Below are positions 8,124-16,687 of a stretch of DNA of 64,000 nucleotides, in pieces. The DNA is from Rhizobium bangladeshense (GTDB lineage Bacteria; Pseudomonadota; Alphaproteobacteria; Rhizobiales; Rhizobiaceae): the NCBI RefSeq assembly GCF_001662075.1, contig NZ_LYPL01000003.1, positions 406,230 through 470,229 of the forward strand. Reading direction: 5' to 3'. Under the pieces are notes generated by a model. It was not told where the DNA came from and did no database searches. It saw nothing but the letters and a program-made list of their open reading frames with translations. How positions within the stretch are numbered: the first letter of the stretch is position 1; each line of letters begins with the position of its first letter. The position numbers and the translations under genes were made by a program.

Positions 8124-10067
8124 TTAACTTGCCTGTTTGACGCGCATGTACCATTCCACAAGGCGTCGAACCTGCCTCTCGGTGTAACCCCGCGCGGCCA
8201 TGCGCGAGACGAATTCGCTGTGCTTCTTTTCGGTTTCCGAATCCTTCTTCGATCCGAAGGAAATGACCGGCAAAAGATCTTCGACCTGCGAGAACATACG
8301 TTTCTCGATGACTTCCCGGATCTTCTCGTAGCTCGTCCATGACGGATTTTTTCCGCCGTTGGCTGCCCTCGATCTCAGCGAGAACTTGACGATTTCGTTG
8401 CGGAAATCCTTCGGATTGGCGATTCCCGCCGGCTTTTCGATTTTCGTTAGTTCCTGATTGAGGAGCTCGCGGTCGAGAAGCTGGCCGGTATCGGGATCCT
8501 TGAAGTCCACATCTTCGATCCAGGCATCGGCATAATCTACGTAGCGGTCGAACAAATTCTGTCCGTAGTCTGCATAGGATTCAAGATAGGCCTTCTGAAT
8601 CTCATTGCCAATGAACTCTGCGTAACGTGGCGCAAGATCGGCCTTGATGAATTCCAGATAGCGCTTCTCGACATCGTCGGAAAATTGCTCGCGACGGATC
8701 GCCTGTTCCAGCACATACATCAGATGGACGGGATCGGCGCCGATATCCGTGGTGTCGTGATTGAAGGTCGATGCGAGAACCTTGAAGGCGAAACGGGTCG
8801 AGATCCCGTCCATGCCTTCGTCGATGCCGGCAGCGTCGCGGTACTCCTGAACGCTGCGGGCGCGCGGATCGCTTTCCTTCAGGCTTTCGCCGTCATAGGT
8901 GCGCATCTTCGAGAAGAAGGTCGAGTTCTCATGCTTGCGCAGGCGGGATAGCACGGAAAAACGAGCCAGCATTTCGAGCGTAGCCGGGGCGCATGGCGCA
9001 TCCGCCAATTCCGATCCCTCGATCAGCTTTTCGTAGATCTTCTGTTCTTCCGTCACCCGCAGGCAATAGGGGACCTTGATGACGCAGATACGGTCGATAA
9101 AGGCCTCATTGTTCTTGTTGGCCTTGAAGGTCTGCCACTCCGCCTCGTTCGAATGCGCAAGGACGATGCCGGAGAAGGGTATGGCGCCGATATTCTCGGA
9201 GCCGATATAGTTGCCCTCCTGCGTCGCCGTCAGCAGCGGATGCAGCATCTTGATCGGCGCCTTGAACATCTCGACGAATTCGAGAATGCCCTGGTTGGCG
9301 CGGTTGAGCCCGCCCGAATAGCTGTAGGCATCGGGATCGTTCTGGGAATAGGTTTCCAGCTTGCGGATATCGACCTTGCCGACCAGCGACGAGATGTCCT
9401 GATTGTTCTCGTCGCCAGGCTCGGTCTTGGCAATTGCGATCTGGCGCAACCGCGAAGGTTGTATCCTGACGACGCGGAATTGCGAAATATCGCCGCCGAA
9501 GTCGTCGAGCCGCTTCAGGCACCATGGGCTCATCAGACCGTTCAGCCGCCGCAGCGGGATGCCGTACTGCTCCTGGAGGAGTGAGCCCATTGTCTCAGGA
9601 TCGAAGAGGTTGAGCGGGCTTTCGAACACGGGGCTGATCTCGTCGCCCGCCTTCAGGACGTAGATCGGATGAACCTCCATCAACTGCTTCAGCCGCTCCG
9701 CCAGCGACGATTTGCCGCCGCCGACCGGGCCGAGCAGATAGAGAATTTGCTTGCGCTCTTCGAGTCCTTGCGCCGCGTGCCGGAAGAAGGAAACAATGCG
9801 TTCGATGGTCTCTTCCATGCCGTGAAAGCCGGCAAAGGCTGGATAGACCCGGATGGTCCGGTTCATGAAGATCCTGCCGAGGCGCGCATCCCTGGCGGTG
9901 TCGACCATTTGCGGCTCGCCTATGGCTGCGAGCAGGCGCTCCGTCGCGTTGGCATAGGCGATCGGTTCTTGTTTACAGAGGTCGAGATATTCCGAGACCG
10001 ACATGTCGGCCTCGCGGCGCGCTTCATAACTGCGCGTGAACGCATCGAATACGGATTCACTCAGCAT
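8124..10067 (-). CDS. prkA: PrkA family serine protein kinase (YeaG)
   Basis: 647-residue PrkA/YeaG protein combining an AAA+-like ATPase core with a C-terminal kinase-like domain. The Walker A motif is GPVGGGKSS at residues 113-121. FHGMEETIERIVSFFRHAAQ just before it is highly characteristic, and SNEAEWQTFKANKNNEAFID lies in the core. PrkA of B. subtilis and YeaG of E. coli have reported protein-kinase and/or AAA+ activity and are induced in stationary phase or nitrogen starvation. GGAGGTCCC lies immediately before the ATG. It heads the prkA-yeaH-spoVR operon behind a 415-base AT-rich leader that must hold the promoter. The full family length and motifs are present. Confidence 0.96.
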   Translation of the reverse strand: MLSESVFDAFTRSYEARREADMSVSEYLDLCKQEPIAYANATERLLAAIGEPQMVDTARDARLGRIFMNRTIRVYPAFAGFHGMEETIERIVSFFRHAAQGLEERKQILYLLGPVGGGKSSLAERLKQLMEVHPIYVLKAGDEISPVFESPLNLFDPETMGSLLQEQYGIPLRRLNGLMSPWCLKRLDDFGGDISQFRVVRIQPSRLRQIAIAKTEPGDENNQDISSLVGKVDIRKLETYSQNDPDAYSYSGGLNRANQGILEFVEMFKAPIKMLHPLLTATQEGNYIGSENIGAIPFSGIVLAHSNEAEWQTFKANKNNEAFIDRICVIKVPYCLRVTEEQKIYEKLIEGSELADAPCAPATLEMLARFSVLSRLRKHENSTFFSKMRTYDGESLKESDPRARSVQEYRDAAGIDEGMDGISTRFAFKVLASTFNHDTTDIGADPVHLMYVLEQAIRREQFSDDVEKRYLEFIKADLAPRYAEFIGNEIQKAYLESYADYGQNLFDRYVDYADAWIEDVDFKDPDTGQLLDRELLNQELTKIEKPAGIANPKDFRNEIVKFSLRSRAANGGKNPSWTSYEKIREVIEKRMFSQVEDLLPVISFGSKKDSETEKKHSEFVSRMAARGYTERQVRRLVEWYMRVKQAS

Positions 10068-10482
10068 GGGACCTCCATTAAGGTTATGCCGCAGGCTCTA
10101 AGCCGTATAACCATCGAGATGGCCACGGCGTTCCTAAGAATCAATAGTTTCGTAGGTATATTCGACGCTCACCGGCTGTTTGTAGCAATGCACAAAAAAT
10201 TGCATGCACCGGTATTTTTTTACTCTGCGAAACTGTTTCATATTGTAGTTGAAAAAAGGCCCATTGCGATATCAGCACATTTAGCGACGTGACATGAATG
10301 TCAAAAAGGTGTGCAATGGCGCCGGTGATTCGAGAATGCGAGAAAACAGCGATCGGCAGCCGATCAGGGCAGCCCCGATCGGGCGGATACCGATGCGCCG
10401 CCGGCAAATTCAGTAAATTTCAGGGGAAAATGGCGCGCGTGGCGATCACGCGCCCCGATTCGTAATCGCGCCTCCGCCGGCC
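10068..10482. other. 415-base intergenic region upstream of prkA
   Basis: This stretch separates the prkA start (minus strand) from the stop of the next minus-strand gene. Its centre (10,160-10,300) is noticeably AT-rich compared with the neighbouring genes and must contain the promoter of the prkA operon. No convincing consensus -35/-10, sigma-54 element or hairpin terminator was picked out by eye. Short open frames on both strands lack ribosome sites and family-like sequence. Confidence 0.5.
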
Positions 10483-10959
10483 TCAGCCGTTGAACGCCCC
10501 CTCCAACGCAGCAAGATCAATCTTGATCATGCCGAGCATCACCTCGGTGACGCGCTTGGCCCGCTCTCGATCGCTGTCGGCGACCATCTCGGAAAGGGCC
10601 CGCGGCACGATCTGCCAGGAAAGGCCCCAGCGGTCCTTGAGCCAGCCGCAGGCTTCAGGCGTGCCGCCATTGGCGAGAAACGCATCCCAGATCCGATCGA
10701 TCTCGGCCTGGCTGTCAAGCAGAATGGCAACCGAGAAGGAATGGTTGAAGCTGTCGAGCGGGCCGGCCCTCATCGCCAGGAAGGCTTGATCGCAGAGCGT
10801 GAATTCGATCAGTTCGACGCTGCCCGGAGGCCCGCTCGGGGTTTCCGCCGGCAATATCGTGGTGCGGCCGATCCTGGAATCCGGAATGACCGATACGTAG
10901 AATTCGACGGCTTCGCGCGCCTGCTCCGCGAACCAGAGATTTGAAACGACCTTCGGCAT
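10483..10959 (-). CDS. VOC family protein (PhnB-like, 3-dmu-9_3-mt domain)
   Basis: 158-residue single-domain vicinal-oxygen-chelate protein of the PhnB-like type. It starts MPKVVSNLWFAEQAREAVEF, has GSVELIEFTLCDQAFLAM in the middle and the diagnostic CGWLKDRWGLSWQIVP near residues 104-119. VOC proteins adopt the glyoxalase/bleomycin-resistance fold, but many of this subgroup lack the full metal-ligand set and have no known reaction. AGGAGG sits well before the ATG. It is a single-gene unit, divergent from the helicase gene. Older database names such as 3-demethylubiquinone methyltransferase are misleading for this subgroup. Confidence 0.9.
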   Translation of the reverse strand: MPKVVSNLWFAEQAREAVEFYVSVIPDSRIGRTTILPAETPSGPPGSVELIEFTLCDQAFLAMRAGPLDSFNHSFSVAILLDSQAEIDRIWDAFLANGGTPEACGWLKDRWGLSWQIVPRALSEMVADSDRERAKRVTEVMLGMIKIDLAALEGAFNG

Positions 10960-11196
10960 GAACAGCCTCCTGTTGGCGAGGGTTGCCGGACTCCTGTCCG
11001 ATGCCCCGAGGACGTCTCGCTGGCATCGGTTCCGACAGGCTGCGCTCGGATTTTTTTGCTGCGCCGCCGTACGACGATCGCAGTCACACCCAGCGGCGGC
11101 CCTGCCGCCCGTGTCGGTCTACAATCGCGGTGGTTCAGGAATGAAAGCAGAACATCTTTTCTGGTCTTTCCCTCCCGAATCACTACATTACGCGCC

Positions 11197-13674
11197 ATGA
11201 GCAATAGTTTCGACGATATTCCCTTCTTCGACGAAGAGCCGGGCGAGATGGCGCGCAAGCCGCAGCCGGCTGCCGCACCCGTCGGAAGGGCGCCCGCGGC
11301 CGGCGGGATCGCCGCCCGCGCCATGGCGGCGCGCGACGGCGGCAAGCGACCGGATTACCTCGCAGGCCTTAATCCCGAACAGACGGAAGCCGTAGAAACC
11401 TTGGAAGGTCCGGTTCTCGTCCTTGCCGGCGCCGGCACCGGCAAGACACGGGTACTGACGACGCGCATCGCCCATATCCTCAATAGCGGCCGCGCCTTCC
11501 CCTCGCAGATTCTCGCCGTCACCTTCACTAACAAGGCCGCCCGCGAGATGAAGGAGCGCATCGCCCTGCTCGTCGGCGGCGCCGTCGAAGGCATGCCCTG
11601 GCTCGGCACCTTCCATTCGATCGGCGTCAAGCTTCTGCGCCGCCACGCCGAACTCGTCGGCCTCAGCTCCGATTTCACCATTCTCGACACCGACGACGTC
11701 GTCCGTCTGATCAAGCAGCTAATCCAGGCCGAAGGTCTCGACGACAAACGCTGGCCGGCCAAGCAGTTCGCCGGCATGATCGACACCTGGAAGAACAAGG
11801 GTCTCGGCCCCGCCGATATCCCCGAAGGCGACGCCCGCGCCTTTGCCAATGGCCGCGGCCGCGATCTCTATTTCGCCTATCAGGCGCGCCTGACGACGCT
11901 GAACGCCTGCGATTTCGGCGACTTGCTGATGCATCCGATCGCGATCTTCCGCAAGAACCCGGATCTGCTCAAGGAATATCACGGCCGCTTCCGCTACATC
12001 CTCGTCGACGAGTACCAGGACACCAACACCGCCCAATATATGTGGCTGAGGCTGCTGGCTCAGCGCGCCAAGGGCGAGCCGCAGAATGTCTGCTGCGTCG
12101 GCGACGACGATCAGTCGATCTACGGTTGGCGCGGTGCCGAGGTCGACAATATCCTGCGCTTCGAGAAGGATTTCCCCGGCGCCAAGGTGATCAAGCTCGA
12201 ACGCAATTACCGCTCTACCGAACATATCCTCGGTGCCGCCGCCCATCTGATCGCCCATAATGAAGGCCGCCTGGGCAAGACGCTGTTCACCGACCGCGCC
12301 GATCCCGATGACGTCAAGGTGCAGGTCCACGCCTCCTGGGATTCGGAGGAGGAAGCTCGCGCCATCGGCGAAGAAATCGAGCAGCTCCAGCGAACCAAGC
12401 ATCTGCTGAACGACATGGCGATCCTCGTGCGCGCCTCCTTCCAGATGCGCGAATTCGAAGACCGCTTCGTTACCCTCGGCCTCAACTACCGCGTCATCGG
12501 CGGCCCGCGCTTCTATGAGCGCTTGGAAATCCGCGATGCCATGGCCTATTTCCGCCTGGTGGCGCAGCCCGCCGACGACCTCGCCTTCGAACGCATCATC
12601 AACACGCCGAAGCGCGGCCTCGGCGATACGACGGTGCGCGCCCTGCACGATTATGCGCGCGCCCGCGACATCCCGATGCTGGCGGCAGCGGCCGACATCA
12701 TCGAGACGGACGAGCTGAAGCCGAAGGCGCGCAAAGCCCTCTTCGACGTGATTCAATCTTTCCGCCGATGGCAGGAACTGCTTGAAAACACACCGCATAC
12801 CGAACTAGCCGAGCAGATCCTCGAAGAGTCCGGCTATACCGACATGTGGAAGAACGACAAGAGCGCCGAAGCGCCGGGCCGCCTGGAAAACCTCAAGGAA
12901 CTCATCCGCTCGATGGAAAGCTTCGAGTCGATGCGCGGCTTCCTCGAACACGTCTCACTCGTCATGGACGCCGAGACCAACGAGAATCTCGACGCCGTCT
13001 CGATCATGACGCTCCACTCCGCAAAGGGCTTGGAATTCGACACCGTCTTCCTGCCCGGCTGGGAGGAAGGCCTGTTCCCGCACCAGCGCTCGCTGGATGA
13101 GAGCGGCCGCGCCGGCCTGGAGGAAGAACGACGGCTGGCCTATGTCGGCATTACCCGCGCCAAGCGCCGCTGCCATATCTGGTTTGTCTCCAACCGCCGC
13201 ATTCACGGCCTCTGGCAATCGACCCTGCCCTCGCGTTTCCTCGACGAACTGCCGGACACCCATGTCGAGGTCGCCGAGATGGAGCAGAGCTACGGCGGTT
13301 ACGGCCGCGGCGGCTACGGCCAGTCCCGCTTCGACAAGGCCGAGCCTTTCGCCAACTCCTATTCCACGCCCGGCTGGAAACGCGCCCAGGCCAACAGGAC
13401 CGACGCCACGCGCGACAACTGGGGCACCCGCTCCGGCCACGCCGTCGAACGCATCGGCTATGGCGAAAGCGGCCCGAAGGGACGCACGATCGATGGCGAA
13501 CTGGTGGCGAAGTCGACCTCGTCGGAGCCGTCGCGCTTCACTCTCGGCGATCGCGTATTCCACATGAAGTTCGGCAATGGCAACATTACCGGCATCGAAG
13601 GCAACAAGCTGACGATCGACTTCGACCGTGCGGGGCAGAAGCGGGTGCTGGACGGCTTCGTCGAGCGCGTCTGA
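11197..13674 (+). CDS. uvrD: UvrD/PcrA-type ATP-dependent DNA helicase
   Basis: Superfamily 1A 3'-5' helicase, 825 residues, for nucleotide-excision/mismatch repair and clearing of replication obstacles. An alphaproteobacterial N-terminal extension of about 55 residues (MSNSFDDIPFFDEEPGEMAR) precedes the Q-motif LNPEQTEAV. Visible motifs are Ia/Walker A AGAGTGKT (77-84), Walker B VDEYQDTN, the motif V region LHSAKGLEFDTVFLPG and motif VI YVGITRAKRR. The tail has a Gly/Tyr/Arg-rich segment (SYGGYGRGGYGQ) and a final Tudor-like element (GDRVFHMKFGNGNITGI), as in PcrA. The frame is open upstream to 11056, but the ATG at 11197 gives the family N-terminus. Monocistronic. Confidence 0.95.
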   Translation: MSNSFDDIPFFDEEPGEMARKPQPAAAPVGRAPAAGGIAARAMAARDGGKRPDYLAGLNPEQTEAVETLEGPVLVLAGAGTGKTRVLTTRIAHILNSGRAFPSQILAVTFTNKAAREMKERIALLVGGAVEGMPWLGTFHSIGVKLLRRHAELVGLSSDFTILDTDDVVRLIKQLIQAEGLDDKRWPAKQFAGMIDTWKNKGLGPADIPEGDARAFANGRGRDLYFAYQARLTTLNACDFGDLLMHPIAIFRKNPDLLKEYHGRFRYILVDEYQDTNTAQYMWLRLLAQRAKGEPQNVCCVGDDDQSIYGWRGAEVDNILRFEKDFPGAKVIKLERNYRSTEHILGAAAHLIAHNEGRLGKTLFTDRADPDDVKVQVHASWDSEEEARAIGEEIEQLQRTKHLLNDMAILVRASFQMREFEDRFVTLGLNYRVIGGPRFYERLEIRDAMAYFRLVAQPADDLAFERIINTPKRGLGDTTVRALHDYARARDIPMLAAAADIIETDELKPKARKALFDVIQSFRRWQELLENTPHTELAEQILEESGYTDMWKNDKSAEAPGRLENLKELIRSMESFESMRGFLEHVSLVMDAETNENLDAVSIMTLHSAKGLEFDTVFLPGWEEGLFPHQRSLDESGRAGLEEERRLAYVGITRAKRRCHIWFVSNRRIHGLWQSTLPSRFLDELPDTHVEVAEMEQSYGGYGRGGYGQSRFDKAEPFANSYSTPGWKRAQANRTDATRDNWGTRSGHAVERIGYGESGPKGRTIDGELVAKSTSSEPSRFTLGDRVFHMKFGNGNITGIEGNKLTIDFDRAGQKRVLDGFVERV

Positions 13675-13699
13675 CCGCGCGACGATACCGCAGGGACAG

Positions 13700-14047
13700 T
13701 CACCCGAACATCCGCATACTGCTGAGCCCGAGGATATCGTTCAGCAGGGCGATCCCCATTCCGATGGCGACGATCGACAATCCGATCAGGAACAGCCGGC
13801 GTGCCCGGTCGTATTTGACGGCGAGCAGCGAGTCTCGCGCCAAGAGATCGGCAAACACCTTCACCTGAATGGCGATGCCGACGGTCAGGAATGCCATCGG
13901 CAGCAGATCGACGCGGCTCCAGTCATTCGGGTTGGAAACCCACAGACTGATGAAGTTGAGCGAGAAACCAAGAATGATCCCGGTTGCCGTTAACGATCCG
14001 TTGCGGAAGGTTGCATCGATCTTTTCATCTGTCAGGGGTTCGGACAT
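13700..14047 (-). CDS. small three-helix membrane protein, function unknown
   Basis: 115-residue protein with a short hydrophilic N-terminus (MSEPLTDEKIDATFRNGSLT) and three predicted membrane helices at about residues 20-38 (TGIILGFSLNFISLWV), 49-67 (LLPMAFLTVGIAIQVKVFA) and 85-106 (RLFLIGLSIVAIGMGIALLN). The loop ARDSLLAVKYDRARR is positively charged and probably cytoplasmic. I do not recognise a named family. It converges on the helicase gene with a gap of 25 bases, and its start faces the pncA promoter region. Codon usage and helix pattern look like those of a real gene. Confidence 0.75.
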   Translation of the reverse strand: MSEPLTDEKIDATFRNGSLTATGIILGFSLNFISLWVSNPNDWSRVDLLPMAFLTVGIAIQVKVFADLLARDSLLAVKYDRARRLFLIGLSIVAIGMGIALLNDILGLSSMRMFG

Positions 14048-14096
14048 GGTCTCGGTCTCGGCTTGCTAGTGGGGCAAGAAAGGCAGAAATCAGGGC

Positions 14097-14123
14097 GGCC
14101 GGCAAGGCCGGCCTCTTTGCCGG
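14097..14123 (-). terminator. GC-rich hairpin after a small minus-strand ORF
   Basis: On the minus strand, just after the TAA at 14127-14125, the sequence GCCGGCAAAGAGGCCGGC, then CTTGCCGGC, can fold into alternative stems of six or more GC pairs. There is no strong T-run, so intrinsic termination is only possible. Confidence 0.35.
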
Positions 14124-14124
14124 C

Positions 14125-14217
14125 TTATTGAGACGCAACCGCACCTATCGCATTGGTTGAATTAGTAAATCCTTTTCCGCCGACTGCTACCACCAGTAAC
14201 AGAATTAACGCTTGCAT
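14125..14217 (-). CDS. candidate 30-residue hydrophobic peptide
   Basis: A 30-codon open frame starts at the ATG 14217-14215 with GGGAG five bases upstream and ends at TAA 14125. The peptide begins MQALILLLVVAVGGKGF and ends NSTNAIGAVASQ, giving one short hydrophobic segment (residues 3-12) and a polar tail. A GC-rich hairpin follows the stop. It lies in the 250-base gap between the small membrane-protein gene and pncA. I do not recognise a family. The ribosome site and hydrophobic start suggest a small membrane peptide, but the length makes chance occurrence possible. Confidence 0.35.
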   Translation of the reverse strand: MQALILLLVVAVGGKGFTNSTNAIGAVASQ

Positions 14218-14297
14218 GCGGGCTCCCGGGAATTCACTAGTTGATGCATCGGTGCACTTGGCATTTGCATAGCAATAACGCGAAGGGATTGGCCTTG

Positions 14298-14924
14298 ATG
14301 AAAGCGCTGCTGCTCGTCGATATCCAGAACGGCTTCTGTCCGGGTGGAAACCTGCCGGTGCCGGACGGCGACAAGGTCGTGCCCGTCGCAAACAGGCTGA
14401 TCGACAGCGGCAAATATGATCTGATCGTCGCCTCCCAGGACTGGCACCCGCCTGGCCACGGCAGCTTCGCCTCTGCCCATCCGGGTGCCGCCCCCTTCGA
14501 GATGGGCGAATTGTCCGGCAAACCGCAGATGATGTGGCCCGACCACTGCATCCAGGGCACGATCGATGCCGAACTGCATCCGGAGCTCAAGTCCGAAGAA
14601 ATCGACCTCATCCAGCAAAAGGGCGAGGATCCCAGGATCGATAGCTATTCGGCCTTCCGCGACAATGATCGAGACGCTTCGACCGGCCTTTCCGATTTCC
14701 TCGAAGATCAAGGAGTGACCGATCTCGACGTCTGCGGTCTGGCGACCGATTACTGCGTCAAATTCTCCGCGCTCGACGCACTGGAGATGATGCCGGGCGT
14801 GCGCGTGCGGTTCATCGAAGACGCAAGCCGCGGCATCACCCCTGAAGGCGTCGCCGCTGCCGTCGAGGAGATGCGGGCGCATGGCATCGCCGTGATCAAC
14901 AGTGCGGATGCCTTGCGCGAATGA
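14298..14924 (+). CDS. pncA: nicotinamidase/pyrazinamidase
   Basis: Hydrolyses nicotinamide to nicotinate and ammonia in the NAD salvage pathway. The 208-residue protein has the isochorismatase-like fold with all active-site elements: nucleophile C153 (in GLATDYCVKF), D8 (in LLLVDIQNGFCPGG) and K108. The metal-binding set is D48, H50 and H54 in SQDWHPPGHGSF. The ATG at 14298 is chosen because the family starts at this hydrophobic strand and AAGGGA lies about ten bases upstream; the open frame extends to 14241. Length matches the family (about 200-215). It is monocistronic and converges on the membrane-protein gene that follows. Confidence 0.95.
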   Translation: MKALLLVDIQNGFCPGGNLPVPDGDKVVPVANRLIDSGKYDLIVASQDWHPPGHGSFASAHPGAAPFEMGELSGKPQMMWPDHCIQGTIDAELHPELKSEEIDLIQQKGEDPRIDSYSAFRDNDRDASTGLSDFLEDQGVTDLDVCGLATDYCVKFSALDALEMMPGVRVRFIEDASRGITPEGVAAAVEEMRAHGIAVINSADALRE

Positions 14925-14936
14925 ACCGCCGATCTT

Positions 14937-16547
14937 CTATTTCAACAGATAGGCATCGAATGTCTCATCGCTGCCGGCAACGGGGCCGAAACGCTTGACG
15001 AGGGTCGTCTCGCTCTGGAATGCGGAAATCTCCTCCGGCGTCAGAGACAGCAGCCAGCTGTAACTTTCGCGCAATGAGACGGGCGCGGCAATTCGGTCAA
15101 GCCGCTGTGAGAGAAGGATGACGATGGGCGCGTGCTCGCTCTGCTGCAGTTGCCGCGCCGTCTGCACTATATCGGCAAGGCTGAGCGAAAGCCGCGCATT
15201 GCGGGTATACCGCACGATCGCGCCGAACCGTTGCTCCCGTAGAAGGTAGGTGCGATTGGGGATGTAATAGGGCAAGGGTTCCACGAGATAATCGGGATCC
15301 GCCATGACGATCGCATCCTTGAGATCCGGGCGCGATTGAATGAACGACCCGAGCTCCCGGGCTCGGCTCAGCGGAATGTCGGTGAAGAGGAACTGATGGA
15401 CCTTTTCGATACCGGAGGCGACCTGCAGCGCCAGCAATATCATGAAGCACAGACGCCCGATCTTGACGACGCCACCGACTGACTCGACACCGGCAATGCC
15501 CGCGGCTGCCGACCGGGAGCGGCGGACCAAGGCAATCATGCCGATCATGAAGACCAACCATAGGGCCTGATGTCTGTAGCTACCTGGGTAGACGAGCGTA
15601 AAAAGCAGCGAAAACCCTAAGAGAACCGATGCGGCCGCGAGCATCGCCGGCCGCCGATTGGCCAGCCCAAGTAGACTGCCATAGATGAGCACCGCCATCA
15701 GCGAGGCGAAAACCCGGGCGAGCGATGGATCAGCCACGACCAGCCGAAGGATCCTGTCGGGGTAGAACTCCATGAAATAGGAACTCGCCCCGGCAAAGGC
15801 ATAAAGGACCAGCGGGGCGAAATTCTTGCCTGCGAGATCGTTCTGCCCGGCATCGTTGAAGGTGGGATAGACTGTCATCACGCACAGAACAACGCCGAAC
15901 GCAGCAATGGCGGTGGCTGTCGCAAAGGCCCGATATGCTGACAGAGAAGGTGTTGGACGCGCCAAGACCAGATCGAAAATCCAATAGGCAAGAAAGCCGC
16001 CGACCAGCACGACCGAGTGCACATTGGTATTTGCCAGCAAGGCAAACAACAGGCCGAGCACCATGCCGTTGCGCATTCCCCTCTCCCAGCTCAGGACGAT
16101 AAGGAAGACCAAAAGCATGCTGATGCCGTAATTTCGCGACATCGCGGCGTAGTCGAAAACCGAAAAGCTGCTGAACAACGACAGCAGCATGATCGATCGC
16201 GGCAGTTCAAGCCTGAAAACAAGAAGGTAGGCCGAGGCGGCCGCGATCGTCAGCGCAACGATTTTCAGGACGACGGGAGAGCCGACGACAAGATGAGCAG
16301 CGCGCAACAGGATATACCAGAGTGCTGGATGACCTTCGCCATGCATCTGGCGAAGCATATCGATGAAACTCGCTCCCTGAAGGGCGAGCGACAAGGCGCG
16401 AACCTCATCGCGCCACACGGCTTCTGACCAGCAAAGCGCGGATGCCAGCGCAAACCAGACCACCAAGATCAACGTCTTGCAGAGCGTTGTTGATCGAGCT
16501 TCATCGATTTTAGAGACAATAACAGCCAACGGAAGCAACCCGGTCAT
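14937..16547 (-). CDS. large polytopic membrane protein, possibly GT-C glycosyltransferase-like
   Basis: 536-residue integral membrane protein with about ten to twelve hydrophobic helices from residue 24 to about 385 and a soluble C-terminal part of about 150 residues. After the first helix comes WSEAVWRDEVRALSLA and then HGEGHPALWYILLR. An acidic W-x-D-E motif followed by an HP-x-x-Y/W motif in the first outer loop is typical of GT-C glycosyltransferases (PMT/ArnT class) that use lipid-linked sugars. On that basis a role in modifying a surface polysaccharide or lipid is plausible, but the match is weak and no partner genes lie nearby. It converges on pncA with a 12-base gap. Confidence 0.8.
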   Translation of the reverse strand: MTGLLPLAVIVSKIDEARSTTLCKTLILVVWFALASALCWSEAVWRDEVRALSLALQGASFIDMLRQMHGEGHPALWYILLRAAHLVVGSPVVLKIVALTIAAASAYLLVFRLELPRSIMLLSLFSSFSVFDYAAMSRNYGISMLLVFLIVLSWERGMRNGMVLGLLFALLANTNVHSVVLVGGFLAYWIFDLVLARPTPSLSAYRAFATATAIAAFGVVLCVMTVYPTFNDAGQNDLAGKNFAPLVLYAFAGASSYFMEFYPDRILRLVVADPSLARVFASLMAVLIYGSLLGLANRRPAMLAAASVLLGFSLLFTLVYPGSYRHQALWLVFMIGMIALVRRSRSAAAGIAGVESVGGVVKIGRLCFMILLALQVASGIEKVHQFLFTDIPLSRARELGSFIQSRPDLKDAIVMADPDYLVEPLPYYIPNRTYLLREQRFGAIVRYTRNARLSLSLADIVQTARQLQQSEHAPIVILLSQRLDRIAAPVSLRESYSWLLSLTPEEISAFQSETTLVKRFGPVAGSDETFDAYLLK

Positions 16548-16687
16548 CGAAAATGCCGTGACGATAGCGGCGCCCCGATAATTTGACGTTAAGGTGAAAT
16601 ATCCTGCTGGAGTGATCCGTCCGGTGTCGGTTCGGCTTATACCGATCCGTCCTTGCTTCTGAACGAACCAAACATGGGAGTTGAGAG

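Noticed and set aside
10119..10292. 57-residue plus-strand open frame in the prkA leader
   Set aside because: No ribosome site, odd composition, and it lies in the AT-rich region expected to be the prkA promoter.
14258..14275. Sigma-54-like TTGGCATTTGCATAGCAA upstream of pncA
   Set aside because: The spacing is right, but the -12 half is weak (TAGCA) and transcription would start within the pncA ribosome site.
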